64,000 nucleotides of DNA, from NCBI RefSeq assembly GCF_000760695.4, contig NZ_JHEG04000001.1, positions 1,270,707 through 1,334,706 of the forward strand, given 5' to 3'. Positions 1 to 9,158 of this stretch are shown one piece after another (positions within the stretch are counted from its first letter, which is position 1; each line of letters starts with the position of its first letter). The notes below the pieces were generated by a model. It did not search any database and had not been told where the DNA came from. It saw only the letters and a list, made by a program, of their open reading frames with translations. Source of the DNA: Tolypothrix bouteillei VB521301 (GTDB taxonomy: Bacteria > Cyanobacteriota > Cyanobacteriia > Cyanobacteriales > Nostocaceae). Position numbers and translations under genes: made by a program.

Positions 1-46
1 AGCTGAGGAGGTAGCAACCTTGAGCGGTGGCTTTAATTGAAGTTTT

Positions 47-1030
47 ATGTCACAAGACAATCCAAATCCACAACCACCTTCTTCTCCCGAACCAAAGGGG
101 AGCCAGTCCCAGCAAAGGGTTGAGCAAGTCACTCAGCCGGACATAAGAGTTCAATCCGCTTGGAAATCTTTTATTATCAGAATTCTGAGAGGAACGATTG
201 GAATTTTAGAAGCAACAGCGAACAGACTGGAGGCTGAATCTCCCGCTGGGGCTGTAGAGACGAGAGGTGGAGCATCTTCACAAGGGTGGGGTGCTGTTTT
301 AGGAAAAATTCGCTCGTTCTTGCCAGAAAATTTATCAACTAAGCTATCAGATACAGCTTTAACGGGAATTATTGCTGGGATTGCTGTCATTGGCTTCTGG
401 ACAACTTCCTCTCTCCTCTCTGGTAAACCTACTGAGGTAGCTACTGTTCCACCAACTCAAGAAACACCTCCTGTAACAATAACAACTCCACCAGTTGCAG
501 AGGAGGTTCCACTTACACAACCTGAGGAAATTCCAACACCACAAGCAGAAGAAGTACCTCCACCAGTTACAGGAGAAGTTCCACTTACACAACCTGAGGA
601 AATTCCAACACCACAAGCAGAAGAAACACCTCCACCAGTGACGGGAGAAGTTCCCCCACAGGTTGAGGAAAGCCCATTACCAGAACCTACTCCCACTCTA
701 ACACCAGAGATAGTATTAACTCCAGAACAAACTTTGATTGCAGCTATCGAAAATCAGGTTGCAGAGATTAGCGATCGCTTTGGTTCAGGATTGATACAGT
801 CCATTCAAGCTAACTTCCGCAGCAGCAATCTGACTGTCAAAATTAGTAACGAATGGTACAATCTGAAACAATCGCAACAGGACAAACTCGCGGCTGATAT
901 ACTACAGCGATCAAAGGACTTGGATTTTAGCCATTTAGAAATTATCGACTCTCAAGGTAGGTTAGTAGCGCGTAACCCTGTTGTTGGTACTGAAATGATT
1001 GTATTTCAACGCCAAGCAAGAAACACTTAG
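47..1030 (+). CDS. Membrane-anchored protein with Pro/Glu-rich linker, function unknown
   Basis: I do not recognise this 327-residue protein. It has a polar N-terminal part and one hydrophobic segment at about residues 105-126 (ALTGIIAGIAVIGFW), which probably anchors it in a membrane. A linker rich in Pro, Glu and Thr follows (about 140-225), then a folded-looking C-terminal domain of about 90 residues with the stretch LEIIDSQGRLVARNP. Part of the linker is a 24-residue unit encoded by two almost identical 72-bp DNA copies (506-577 and 578-649). There is no cleavable signal sequence at the start. It lies upstream of the leucine-rich-repeat cluster on the same strand, but a 68-bp gap separates them and no shared function is evident. 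The ATG at 47 is the only good start. That the gene is real is well supported by its length and composition; a role cannot be assigned. Confidence 0.75.
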   Translation: MSQDNPNPQPPSSPEPKGSQSQQRVEQVTQPDIRVQSAWKSFIIRILRGTIGILEATANRLEAESPAGAVETRGGASSQGWGAVLGKIRSFLPENLSTKLSDTALTGIIAGIAVIGFWTTSSLLSGKPTEVATVPPTQETPPVTITTPPVAEEVPLTQPEEIPTPQAEEVPPPVTGEVPLTQPEEIPTPQAEETPPPVTGEVPPQVEESPLPEPTPTLTPEIVLTPEQTLIAAIENQVAEISDRFGSGLIQSIQANFRSSNLTVKISNEWYNLKQSQQDKLAADILQRSKDLDFSHLEIIDSQGRLVARNPVVGTEMIVFQRQARNT

Positions 1031-1098
1031 GAATCGCATATGTTAACTTACCTGCGATCGTGGGAATTCTGTAGGAAGTACAGAAGTGAGAAAGTGTC

Positions 1099-2364
1099 AT
1101 GCCCGATAATCACAAGCAACCCAAAAAAGATGATGCAGTACTCGGAGGACAATCGCCACCTCCAGTAGAAGGAGCAGTTTTAGGAGGAATCGAGGGCGTT
1201 AAACGTCGTTTGTGGAATCCGGTTGTTGACGTTAGAAGGGCTGCGGTTGAAGAAGCCCTGAATTATGGCGATGCTGGATTAGATGTGGTAATTCAGGCTT
1301 TGAAGGATGAAGCTAAGCAAGTACAGCGTTTTGCTTATCGGCTATTGCGCCCAAGGGAAGAACAAAAAGTCAAGCTTGCTTTACAACAATATACACCATG
1401 GGATTTGGTTGAACGGTTAGCTCAGTACCCGGGGTATCAAGGTATGCACGCTACGAGATTTGCCAATCGTCAAGTGGCGGATTTTGACCCTAATGTTGGC
1501 ATCACCGATCCCATTGGTACAGCTTATGCGATTCGATGGACTTACGATCCGGAAGAATATGCCATCGCAAAACTCGCAAGTCTTTTAGAAGACCCCAAAG
1601 CAAAACAATTGGAAGCTTTAGTATTTGGAATGTGGAGTGAGGAAGTATATAGTGAAAGTCCACCCAGCATTGTGAATGCTTTAGTGAATGCAAAAAATCA
1701 GCTTCCCAATCTCAAAGCAGTCTTCATTGGAGATATTCCCTCCGATGAATGTGAAATTTCTTGGATTAAGCAAACGGATATTAGCCCGATTTTAAGGGCT
1801 TATCCTCAGCTAGAGATATTGCAAGTTCGTGGCGGAGATGGTTTAGAATTTTGCCCGCCTGTACGACACGATCGCTTACGAGCACTTATTGTTGAAACGG
1901 GTGGGTTAAGTCGGACAACAGTTGCTCAAATCTGTAACTTGAAACTACCAGCCCTAGAGCATCTTGAACTGTGGTTTGGTAGTGAAGACTACGGTGGAGA
2001 TTGCTGGGTTGAAAATTTGAGCCCTATTCTTGATGATTTAGTGTTCCCGAATTTGACTTACTTGGGACTCCGCAACAGCCAGTTTTCTGATGAAATGGTT
2101 CATGCGATTGTGCGATCGCCTTTAATGAATTCCATCAGCGTACTTGATTTATCAATGGGGACTTTGAGTGATGAAGGGGCTGAAGTATTACTCAACTCTC
2201 CGGTTGTGAATGAACTCGACATCCTCAATGTCTCAGAAAACTTTCTCTCAGACGAAACGATCGAACGCTTGTCTCAGATCGAAGTTCAAGCGATCGCCAA
2301 CAAGCAAAAAGAAGAAGACGAAGACGACTACATTAGTTCCCGTTACTGCTCTGTTTCGGAGTAG
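1099..2364 (+). CDS. HEAT/leucine-rich-repeat protein, STM4015-like (paralogue 1)
   Basis: This 421-residue protein is one of several related copies here. Residues 1-38 hold the signature with two LGG motifs (DAVLGG, then GAVLGG followed by VKRRL). A HEAT-like helical part follows (about 38-95). The rest resembles the STM4015 family: FDPNVGITDPIGTAYAIRW at about 135-155, then ribonuclease-inhibitor-type leucine-rich repeats (LEHLELWFG, LTYLGLRNS, VLDLSMG, LDILNVSEN). After an acidic stretch (EEDEDD) the protein ends in RYCSVSE, a tail shared by the other full-length copies. The matching radical SAM, ATP-grasp and sulfatase-fold genes lie 10-15 kb downstream. No catalytic residues are visible, so a scaffold or substrate role is more likely than an enzyme role. 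The family call is firm and the function is inferred. Confidence 0.85.
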   Translation: MPDNHKQPKKDDAVLGGQSPPPVEGAVLGGIEGVKRRLWNPVVDVRRAAVEEALNYGDAGLDVVIQALKDEAKQVQRFAYRLLRPREEQKVKLALQQYTPWDLVERLAQYPGYQGMHATRFANRQVADFDPNVGITDPIGTAYAIRWTYDPEEYAIAKLASLLEDPKAKQLEALVFGMWSEEVYSESPPSIVNALVNAKNQLPNLKAVFIGDIPSDECEISWIKQTDISPILRAYPQLEILQVRGGDGLEFCPPVRHDRLRALIVETGGLSRTTVAQICNLKLPALEHLELWFGSEDYGGDCWVENLSPILDDLVFPNLTYLGLRNSQFSDEMVHAIVRSPLMNSISVLDLSMGTLSDEGAEVLLNSPVVNELDILNVSENFLSDETIERLSQIEVQAIANKQKEEDEDDYISSRYCSVSE

Positions 2365-2483
2365 TATCCTTTAATGGTATATTTGTACTACAAAAACTGC
2401 GATTGACGGATCGCATGTCTAAGTCAGATGTGCAACCAATCTTAGGTTATGAGAATTTCAACTTGAGGGCAAGGAGTCAGAAG

Positions 2484-3713
2484 GTGATACCAGACAATCA
2501 AAATCAACCCAGTAAATTTGACGTAGTATTGGGTGACAGAGCCCCGCTTCCCATAGGAGATGTTGTTTTGGGAGGAATGGAAGGAGTGAAGCGTCGCTTG
2601 AAAAGTACAGTTGTAGAAGCACGACTTACGGCTCTTGGCGAAGCATTCAATTATGGAGAAGCAGGTATAAACCTGATAATTGAAACACTGAAAGATGAAT
2701 CAAAGCAAGTGCGGCTTACGGCGGCTCGACTGTTGCGGGAGAAAGGAAGCCAAAAGGAAAAGCAGATATTAATAGATTGCGATCCCTGGTTGTTTTTCAC
2801 AACATTAGAGGGTTGGAATCAATACACAGCAGTGCGAACAACAAAACAACTTGTAAATTTGTTGCAAGAGCCGCAAATAACCACTTTAGAAGCTTTAGTG
2901 TGTGAAATTGAGAAGAATGGTTCATATGGGAAATTTCAAGATTTTGTCAACGTCCTGGTTGCTACTCCCGAGAGGTTACCGTATCTTAAAGCATTATTTA
3001 TGGGAGACCCAAGCGATTCCAAACAATGGAAGCGAGGATACTCCCAAATATGTCTAAGTAATATTAATCCAATTCTTAAAGCCTTTCCTCATTTGCAGGT
3101 ATTGCATCTTTGCGGATTCTTTGGTCATGCTAGCAATCCAATTTTAAAAAACAAACAAAAGCAAGAACTATTACAAATTCGCAATCGTGATGGTTCTCCA
3201 GTAGTTTCTAAAAAAACACACACAGAATTAAAAACATTGATTATTGAAGGAGCAGATTTAACAGACGAACACGTGGCTGAAATTTGCCAGCTTGAGTATC
3301 CATCTCTAGAATATCTTGAATTGTGGCTGGGCAGAAGAGATACGGAGAAAATAGTTAAAAGTTTAGCTCCTCTTCTGTCAGGTAAATCGTGTCCCAATTT
3401 GATTTACTTAGGATTGATTGGTAGTGAAAATACAAATGCAATTGCTAGAGCTATATCTTGTTCGGAGATTATTAAACGCTTAAAGGTGCTAGATTTGGGA
3501 AAAGGCAAGTTGACCGTTGCTGGTGTTACAGATTTACTCAAATGCCCTACAATCGAGAACTTACACACTCTCAATGTTTCTGAAAATTGTTTGCGTCCAA
3601 TTGCAATTGAGCAATTGTCTCATATCAATTGTCAAGTCATTGCTAATTCTCAGTTCCATGACAGTTATCGCTTTGATGATGATAGCGCTCGCTATTATAC
3701 AGCATGGGAGTAA
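2484..3713 (+). CDS. HEAT/leucine-rich-repeat protein, STM4015-like (paralogue 2)
   Basis: Second paralogue. The frame is open from 2403 (TTG) and has an ATG at 2415, but similarity to the other copies begins at PDNQNQP. A GTG at 2484 lies one codon upstream of that, behind AAGGAG at a 7-base spacing. The codon matching the paralogues' ATG has become ATA, so GTG 2484 is the preferred start. The signature is slightly worn (VVLGD, then VVLGG with VKRRL). HEAT-like and leucine-rich repeats follow, but the DPxxGITDP segment of the other copies is missing, and an insertion rich in Lys, Asn and Gln sits in the middle (about residues 215-245). The tail is RYYTAWE, again the shared C-terminal pattern. 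It is divergent but intact. Confidence 0.8.
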   Translation: MIPDNQNQPSKFDVVLGDRAPLPIGDVVLGGMEGVKRRLKSTVVEARLTALGEAFNYGEAGINLIIETLKDESKQVRLTAARLLREKGSQKEKQILIDCDPWLFFTTLEGWNQYTAVRTTKQLVNLLQEPQITTLEALVCEIEKNGSYGKFQDFVNVLVATPERLPYLKALFMGDPSDSKQWKRGYSQICLSNINPILKAFPHLQVLHLCGFFGHASNPILKNKQKQELLQIRNRDGSPVVSKKTHTELKTLIIEGADLTDEHVAEICQLEYPSLEYLELWLGRRDTEKIVKSLAPLLSGKSCPNLIYLGLIGSENTNAIARAISCSEIIKRLKVLDLGKGKLTVAGVTDLLKCPTIENLHTLNVSENCLRPIAIEQLSHINCQVIANSQFHDSYRFDDDSARYYTAWE

Positions 3714-3737
3714 GGGATATGTTACAAAAATACGTAG

Positions 3738-3762
3738 GTTGGATTGAGGAACGAAACCCAAC
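3738..3762. repeat. Hairpin-forming intergenic repeat
   Basis: GTTGGATT and AACCCAAC pair, with one mismatch, around a 9-base loop just after the stop of paralogue 2. The form with GGTTGGGTT...AACCCAAC is a familiar dispersed intergenic element in cyanobacteria. It could also act as a weak terminator, although no T-run follows. Between 3763 and 3984 I see nothing else that looks like a gene. Confidence 0.5.
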
Positions 3763-3984
3763 ATTTACAGACATTTGTTGAGTTTCTCCATGGCGATTCC
3801 AAACCACAAAAATTCTTATCAGAGTAGTATTGATAACGACGCTTGAAACGTTAGTTACCAGCAATAGTTTAAATAAAACAACTTTATCTTGATAGAGGAT
3901 CTTTAATAATGTTCTGGTTATTCGGTAGCTACAAGCTTTAGATATCCCTTTGCTCATACCAGCAATAAAAACAGGAACAAAATA

Positions 3985-4254
3985 CTAGGTTGATTTATCA
4001 GTCTCTAATTCTTCAAGTTGGACAGATAACTTAATAGCATTCCTCACTACTTCGATAGAATCATCTATGTCAGGTTGAACAGCATATAAAGAGACTAAAA
4101 AACGAGAACCTATTACTCGAAGATGAGACGGGATTAAACTAGTAAGTATTTCTATAGAAAACTGTATACGCTCAAAGATTACCCTACTGTAACCACCATT
4201 GAGATGAAATTCTACTCTCACTACTTCTTTCTCCAATAAGGATTTATATTTCAT
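3985..4254 (-). CDS. Small hypothetical protein
   Basis: An 89-residue reading frame on the minus strand in an otherwise empty interval. The N-terminus alternates charged and hydrophobic residues (VVRVEFHLNGGYSRVIFERIQF) in a beta-like pattern, and the C-terminus is an acidic helix-like stretch (VRNAIKLSVQLEELETD). No clear ribosome-binding site precedes the ATG at 4254, and I recognise no family. It could be a small toxin-antitoxin type protein or spurious. Its composition resembles a real protein more than a shadow, since no opposing gene exists. Confidence 0.35.
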   Translation of the reverse strand: MKYKSLLEKEVVRVEFHLNGGYSRVIFERIQFSIEILTSLIPSHLRVIGSRFLVSLYAVQPDIDDSIEVVRNAIKLSVQLEELETDKST

Positions 4255-4379
4255 TTCATATTTTTGTATTAAATACCTAAAGTGTTTATTCCTATTGACT
4301 ATTAATAAATAGTACGTACCATTCTACGTATTAACTTATTAGCACGAGCAAATCAGCGTAGGCTGAAAACGCATAACCT

Positions 4380-4856
4380 ATGGTTCTGGGGAATTTTGGC
4401 AATATTTACTCAGATGAGCTAATTACTGCCACTGAGTTAAATCGTCAGCCTGGACGAGTTCTAGACAAGGCTTTGGAACGTCCAGTGACAATTACTCGTA
4501 ACGATCGGTCTTTTGCGTTGCTGCGGCGGGAGGAAGTAACTTCTCTGGTGAAGGTAGCTACTCAAAGTAAAACTGTTTTTGAAGCATTAACCGTAGCTTT
4601 TTCTCTATTACTAGGGAAAGAAATTGGCTTTGAACATCCTTATGGATGGTTGAGCGTGTTTGATTCAGATGAGTTGCAAGAGTTTATTAAGGAGCTAAGT
4701 GAGACTTTTCGGTTGATAGATTCCTCAACCATAGCATGGGAGATAATTGACGCGCTCATCCATGAATGGCATGAAAGTGCAATTGCCATCTCTAGCCCCG
4801 AACTGGTAGCAGCTTTTAGTGCTGAAACTGATGAAGTCCCATTAACCAAACCATAA
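4380..4856 (+). CDS. Phd/YefM-type antitoxin-like protein, no toxin partner
   Basis: 158 residues. Residues about 14-55 match the Phd/YefM antitoxin DNA-binding domain: ITATELNRQPGRVLDKALE followed by PVTITRNDRSFALLRREE, the usual T-x-T-E-x-x-x-x-P-G-x-V-L arrangement. Antitoxins of this family are normally 75-95 residues, so about 100 extra C-terminal residues are present (acidic, helical, with HEWHESAIAISSPELVAAF near the end). No toxin gene follows: the next gene is on the opposite strand. It may be an orphan antitoxin, an autonomous regulator, or have its neutralising region in the long tail. The domain call is good and the partner is unknown. Confidence 0.7.
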   Translation: MVLGNFGNIYSDELITATELNRQPGRVLDKALERPVTITRNDRSFALLRREEVTSLVKVATQSKTVFEALTVAFSLLLGKEIGFEHPYGWLSVFDSDELQEFIKELSETFRLIDSSTIAWEIIDALIHEWHESAIAISSPELVAAFSAETDEVPLTKP

Positions 4857-4985
4857 AGGGAAGTGCTGTGTGAGAGAGTAAACTGTAGATGCTTTTATAC
4901 ATAATTGGCGAAACTCAGTCAGGCGATCGCACGGGCATTTATCTCAGCAGTGACTTTGTTTACAATCGATAACTGCCAAACTCTT

Positions 4986-5594
4986 TTATTTAGAAAATGC
5001 TTGTACTCGGTCAATACAGCCCTGCTTTACTGCAGAAGCTAAAATGTCTTTAGCACCAAGTCGCTTAAAGTAAAGTGCTGCATAATTCCTCTGCCTTTGC
5101 GTACCGTTGAAAAGGTAATGTTCAATTCGTTTTTGTCCGTGTGGTGTATTGACCAAACTGAGAGTATAGTCAACAAGCTTACAAGTCGCGCTGTTCAGGT
5201 CATTCTCTAAACTTTCCATTAATGTATCGACATCAGACTCTCCTCCAGCACGTCCCATAGCGACAAAAGTGTCATACCTACTGCTTTTTTGAGTGTATTC
5301 CTCAAGTATCTGTTTCACTGCAGGCTCTTCTCGATAGACAAGTAGCACATAAGCAGCGTTCCTGACCATCCATAATCTATCTTCCAACGCCTGAATGACT
5401 AAATTCAAACCTGCTTCGCCATATTTCAGCGCCTCTTCTAGAGCAGCGATTTTTTGCTTGACCTCTGGATTTGCAAACCGTCTTTTAACACCTTCCAATC
5501 CTCCTAACACAACACCATTAACTGGGGCTGGGGATATTGCTTGACCACCAAGGACAGCGTCATCAACTCTGGGTCGATTCGTACTTTCTGGCAT
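4986..5594 (-). CDS. HEAT-only relative of the STM4015-like paralogues
   Basis: 202 residues on the minus strand. It opens with the same signature as its neighbours (DDAVLGG, then GVVLGG with VKRRF) and continues through the HEAT-like segment (IAALEEALKYGEAGLNLVI). It then departs: residues about 95-202 are further alpha-helical, HEAT-like sequence with no leucine-rich repeats and no RYxSVxE tail, ending RVQAFSK. This shows that the VLGG signature is a separate N-terminal module that can be attached to different repeat domains. Orientation is opposite to the other copies, so it has its own promoter or was inverted. It looks intact. Confidence 0.8.
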   Translation of the reverse strand: MPESTNRPRVDDAVLGGQAISPAPVNGVVLGGLEGVKRRFANPEVKQKIAALEEALKYGEAGLNLVIQALEDRLWMVRNAAYVLLVYREEPAVKQILEEYTQKSSRYDTFVAMGRAGGESDVDTLMESLENDLNSATCKLVDYTLSLVNTPHGQKRIEHYLFNGTQRQRNYAALYFKRLGAKDILASAVKQGCIDRVQAFSK

Positions 5595-5884
5595 TGTACT
5601 TTACTTTTGACACTACTACTTAGTATTCCCAATTACTTGAGGTAAGTGATAAGCAAAGCTTAACATCATGCGATCGGGGTAATAGGGTTTTGATTATTAT
5701 GAGTACATTTGTACTGCATACGAAAATACAAATGTAGTCTGTAATGCGATCGCACAATGCTGGTTAATAGCTGGTTAGAAAATTATTTATTTAATTCTCT
5801 GAAAGCTATGGGTATCATTGATGCAAATGAACACCCCTTAGGTAAAACTAGAGGAGGATATAGAAAAAGTAAGGAGATTAAATA

Positions 5885-6124
5885 ATGAAAACAGAACATG
5901 AAAGACAAGAAATAATCAAAGCTATCAACGTACTGCTAAATCAAGCTTCTGACTGTACCTTAGATGAAATACTCGCAATCTTACAAAACATTGAAGATGA
6001 AGAAGATGAAGAAGATTTAAAATCTGTTAAAGAAGCCAGAGAAGAGATCCGGTTACACGGTACATTCTCTTGGGAAGAAATTAAAAAAGAAATTGCTGAA
6101 GAGAGAAAACAAGACGTGGCTTAA
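5885..6124 (+). CDS. Antitoxin-like acidic protein paired with a RelE-type toxin
   Basis: 79 residues, very acidic in the middle (EDEEDEEDLKSV), with a C-terminal helical part (GTFSWEEIKKEIAEERKQ) of the kind that RelB-like cyanobacterial antitoxins use to bind RelE. AAGGAG lies 7 bases before the ATG. It ends at 6124, 3 bases before the ATG of the RelE-containing gene, the usual antitoxin-toxin order. No N-terminal DNA-binding motif is clear. The pairing is firm; the exact antitoxin family is inferred. Confidence 0.7.
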   Translation: MKTEHERQEIIKAINVLLNQASDCTLDEILAILQNIEDEEDEEDLKSVKEAREEIRLHGTFSWEEIKKEIAEERKQDVA

Positions 6125-6127
6125 TTG

Positions 6128-6832
6128 ATGACTTACACAGTTGAATTCTCTCCTAGTGCAAGAAAGATGTTTAAGAAATTACCTCAAGACTTGCAAGACC
6201 GTATACAACCAAAAATAGATGCTTTAGCCACAGAACCTCGGCCTAATGGGGTGAAAAAGTTGAAAGGCGAAGAAAATACCTATCGAATTAAAATTGGAAG
6301 TTATCGAGTAGTTTATGAAATAGAAGACGATGTATTGTTAGTTATTGTTATCAAAGTTGCAGGTCGGAAAGATGATTTGCCAGCATTAGAGTATTTAAAA
6401 TTGTGGTTTGGTCGATATTACGAATCCTCACACAGATCAAACTTATTAATTGATAGTTTGCTTCCCTTTCTTTTTAATGAGTCCTCTCCACACTTAAGTT
6501 ATTTAGGATTGCGTAGTAGTAAAAATGCTGATGAACTTGCTCGTGCTGTTGCGGAATCTCCAATAATTGAACGCCTCGCAGTACTGGACTTGTCTATGGG
6601 GAATTTAACAGACAAAGGAGCAAAAGCATTGCTCAATTCTCGAGCAACCAATCAACTTCACACTCTTAACATCTCTAACAACTGCGTATCTGCAAATATG
6701 ATTCAAGAGTTATCTCAACTGAATTGTCGAATCATAGCGAATGGACAGGAAGAAGTGCTGAAAGAGGGCTTGGAGCCTCACGTTACTGGGTATTATACGA
6801 GTGAGGCAACGCAGTCATTGGGCTCGTGTTAG
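6128..6832 (+). CDS. Chimera: RelE/ParE-type toxin fused to the C-terminal half of an STM4015-like LRR protein
   Basis: The first 80 or so residues are a nearly complete RelE/ParE toxin: YTVEFSPSARKMFKKLP, then GVKKLKGEENTYRIKIGSYRVVYEI and VLLVIVIKVAGRKD. A stop would normally follow within a few residues. Instead the frame runs directly into leucine-rich repeats at about nt 6373 (DLPALEYLKLWFG, LSYLGLRSS, VLDLSMGNL, LHTLNISNN), the same block that ends the neighbouring paralogues. The tail is worn: YYTSEATQSLGSC instead of RYxSVxE. A deletion apparently joined the toxin gene to the distal half of an LRR gene. Whether the toxin is still active is unclear. TTG 6125 is one codon upstream of the preferred ATG. 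Confidence 0.8.
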   Translation: MTYTVEFSPSARKMFKKLPQDLQDRIQPKIDALATEPRPNGVKKLKGEENTYRIKIGSYRVVYEIEDDVLLVIVIKVAGRKDDLPALEYLKLWFGRYYESSHRSNLLIDSLLPFLFNESSPHLSYLGLRSSKNADELARAVAESPIIERLAVLDLSMGNLTDKGAKALLNSRATNQLHTLNISNNCVSANMIQELSQLNCRIIANGQEEVLKEGLEPHVTGYYTSEATQSLGSC

Positions 6833-6917
6833 GCATTTTCAAGTAAAATTGCTACATTACAAACCGCAAATATACGGTAGACAGGGGACGAGAAATAATT
6901 AAGACAGTTAGGACTTG

Positions 6918-7730
6918 TTAGGTGTGACGCAGCTTGGTGAAGCGGCGGATTAAATGTGCTGCAAGGAAAAAGAACGGTGCCCAGCCAACGAGGAAGAGAA
7001 AAAACGCTGGCGAAAACGAACCAGGCTGGTTGCCCAGGTATGCGTTGGTAGTTGGATCGTCGCCCGCGATCGCGATGCCGATAGCCGGTCCAAACCCCTG
7101 AAGCGCACCCCACCAACTGAATGCTGCCAAGCAGCTAGTGCCAAAGCGATGTTGCGCCACAGCCGTCGCACGGTTATGATTGGGGGATGAGGTTGTTCGC
7201 GCAACGACGACAACAATGAGGATGAAAGTCCAGATCATCCACAGCGCACCAGTCCACGGATTGAGTCGCAAAGTGATGATAACTGTGAGTACTAGCCCGG
7301 TCGCGACGAGCAGCGCAGGTACTACCATGACAGCCGGACCACCGCTCTGCCGACGGAATACACGTGGCGGTGTAACCTCTCGTAAAATGTAGAGCATGCA
7401 GAGACCCACGAACAGGAAGCCCAAGCGTGCCGGATAGGTGCTGGGCATGGTATAACCTGCGTATTTTGTATGGTTCTCTTTCACGAAAAAGCAGAGTCGA
7501 ACCACGTCGAGCACGACACCGGTAAGTGCCACGACGACCATCGACCAAGCAAAAAAGCGTCCGGAGCGCACGTGCGATTTGCTGCCCTTTCGCGCTATGA
7601 AAGACACAATAGCGGAGATCGGTGCGATCGCCCCTGCAATGATGTGGAGTAAAAGCATCGTCAAGAAGACATAGTTGGCAAGGGAGCTTCCGTAACTGAC
7701 TGGCTTGTGAAGCAAGAACGTTGATTCCAC
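6918..7730 (-). CDS. Polytopic membrane protein, probably horizontally acquired
   Basis: 270 residues with about seven hydrophobic segments: near residues 18-45, 62-80, 100-117, 130-152, 160-178, 195-215 and 240-262. The opening segments (LLHIIAGAIAPISAIVSFIARKG, then GRFFAWSM) resemble DUF2306-like membrane proteins, but I cannot name it confidently. The DNA looks clearly richer in G and C than its neighbours, with codons such as GCG and ACG in place of A/T-ending codons. It interrupts the LRR gene series on the opposite strand. Both points suggest recent transfer. No function is assigned. Confidence 0.7.
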   Translation of the reverse strand: MESTFLLHKPVSYGSSLANYVFLTMLLLHIIAGAIAPISAIVSFIARKGSKSHVRSGRFFAWSMVVVALTGVVLDVVRLCFFVKENHTKYAGYTMPSTYPARLGFLFVGLCMLYILREVTPPRVFRRQSGGPAVMVVPALLVATGLVLTVIITLRLNPWTGALWMIWTFILIVVVVARTTSSPNHNRATAVAQHRFGTSCLAAFSWWGALQGFGPAIGIAIAGDDPTTNAYLGNQPGSFSPAFFLFLVGWAPFFFLAAHLIRRFTKLRHT

Positions 7731-7914
7731 TATGACTCCTATTCTGACCGTATGCGGTTACAAGTGAAGCATTGTTCGATAATTTTACCACTCTAACTTA
7801 TCGTTAGACGGATTTAGCCATCATTAAATGGGGTGAAATAAGCATTGTACAGACATTTACGCAAGGACTTGATAACCTATTTTCAACATCCTGTCCGCTC
7901 GGAATAAATGGGTT

Positions 7915-7943
7915 TTGACTTTTTTATAGAACAATTGTACTAT
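7915..7943 (+). promoter_or_regulatory. Sigma-70-type promoter of the interrupted LRR gene
   Basis: TTGACT at 7915-7920 and TACTAT at 7938-7943 with 17 bases between. The same arrangement, with the same AGAACAATTG before the -10 box, precedes the next paralogue at 10372-10400. Conservation between the two upstream regions supports a real promoter. The remainder of 7731-8040 has no gene. Confidence 0.65.
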
Positions 7944-9095
7944 TATATCGTTTCGTAGTATTAATCTTGGACTAGAGGTGTGTTACGAACATGAAGTTAT
8001 GGGAATCATAACCTTAGTGTAATGCAGAAGTGAGGGGGCAATGCCAGACAATCAAAATCAACCCAAAGAGTTTGATGCCATTTTGGGCGGACAAACACCT
8101 CCTCCAATTGAGAGTGCTGTTTTGGGAGGACTCCAAGGGGTAAAACACCGTTTGACAAACCCAGCTCTAGAAGCACGGATTGCAGCTCTTTCCGAAGCAC
8201 TCAACTATGGAGAAGCAGGTTTAGATGTGGCAATTGATGCTTTGCAGGATACCGCAGAACAGGTGCAACGTTTTGCTTCGCGGTTGCTGCGGCAAAACGG
8301 AGGTGTTCGAGGAAAGCAAGCTTTGTTAAACCACGATCCATACCTGTTTTTCACTACATTTCAAGATTGGAAAACTGAGAATTTTCACCCTGATATTGGC
8401 ATTACCAACCCAAGCGAGACTGCATATGTTGTAAATTTTGAGCAGTTGAAGTTACTTTTACAAGATCCTCAAGCTTGCAAAATAGAAGCGTTAATCTGTC
8501 AGATGTGGGATTGCAATCATTCCGCCGACCTTTTTATTGATGAGTTGTGTGCATCTTACAAGCAACTGACCAGTCTCAAAGCTCTATTTATCGGCGCTCT
8601 TTACGAACCTGAGTACCTGAGTTTTTCACTCAAACTGTGCAATCTTAGCCCTATTGTGAAAGCTTTTCCCAATTTGGAAGTACTGCACGTATGTGGCAGC
8701 AAAGGCTTGGAATTCAGGCAGGTGAAGCACGATAACTTAAAGACGCTGATTCTTGACGTAAGTAACTTGGTGGACGATATCGATCAACTGAGCGGTCTCA
8801 ATCTACCAGCATTAGAATACCTTGATTTGTGGTTAGGTAACAATTGTTACGATAATAAAAATACTACTAATGTCCTAATGCCGATTCTTTCTGGCAAATT
8901 ATTTCCAAGACTGAGGTATTTAGGACTGCGTGGTAGCCAATATGACGATAAGATCGCCTATGCTATTGCACCTTCTGCAATAGTTAATCACCTCAAGGTG
9001 CTGGACCTTTCTAAGGGGACTTTACGTGATAAGGGCGCAGAAGCTTTACTGAAAAGTTCGGCAATCAATCGGTTACACACTCTCAATGTTAGTAA

Positions 9096-9124
9096 TACAG
9101 CAGTTTCCGATGTTATGAGGTACA
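9096..9124. repeat. Left end of the IS630 element (TA plus inverted repeat)
   Basis: TA target at 9096-9097, then the left inverted repeat, which matches the reverse complement of 10094-10122 with only a few mismatches, in its outer third. Confidence 0.85.
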
Positions 9125-9158
9125 GTTAGTATTAATAAAATCAAAAGATAATACTGTC

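Noticed and set aside
359..696. Two minus-strand reading frames with Cys/Trp- and Gly/Ser-rich repeats
   Set aside because: They are shadows of the Pro/Glu-rich linker repeat of the plus-strand gene at 47-1030; the repeats are explained by the 72-base unit.
3643..3957. Minus-strand frame of 104 residues
   Set aside because: It overlaps the end of an LRR gene and a hairpin repeat, lacks a ribosome-binding site and has no protein-like pattern.
6950..7791. Several overlapping long frames on both strands over the membrane-protein gene
   Set aside because: The GC-rich composition removes stops in other frames. Only 6918-7730 has a coherent membrane-helix pattern.
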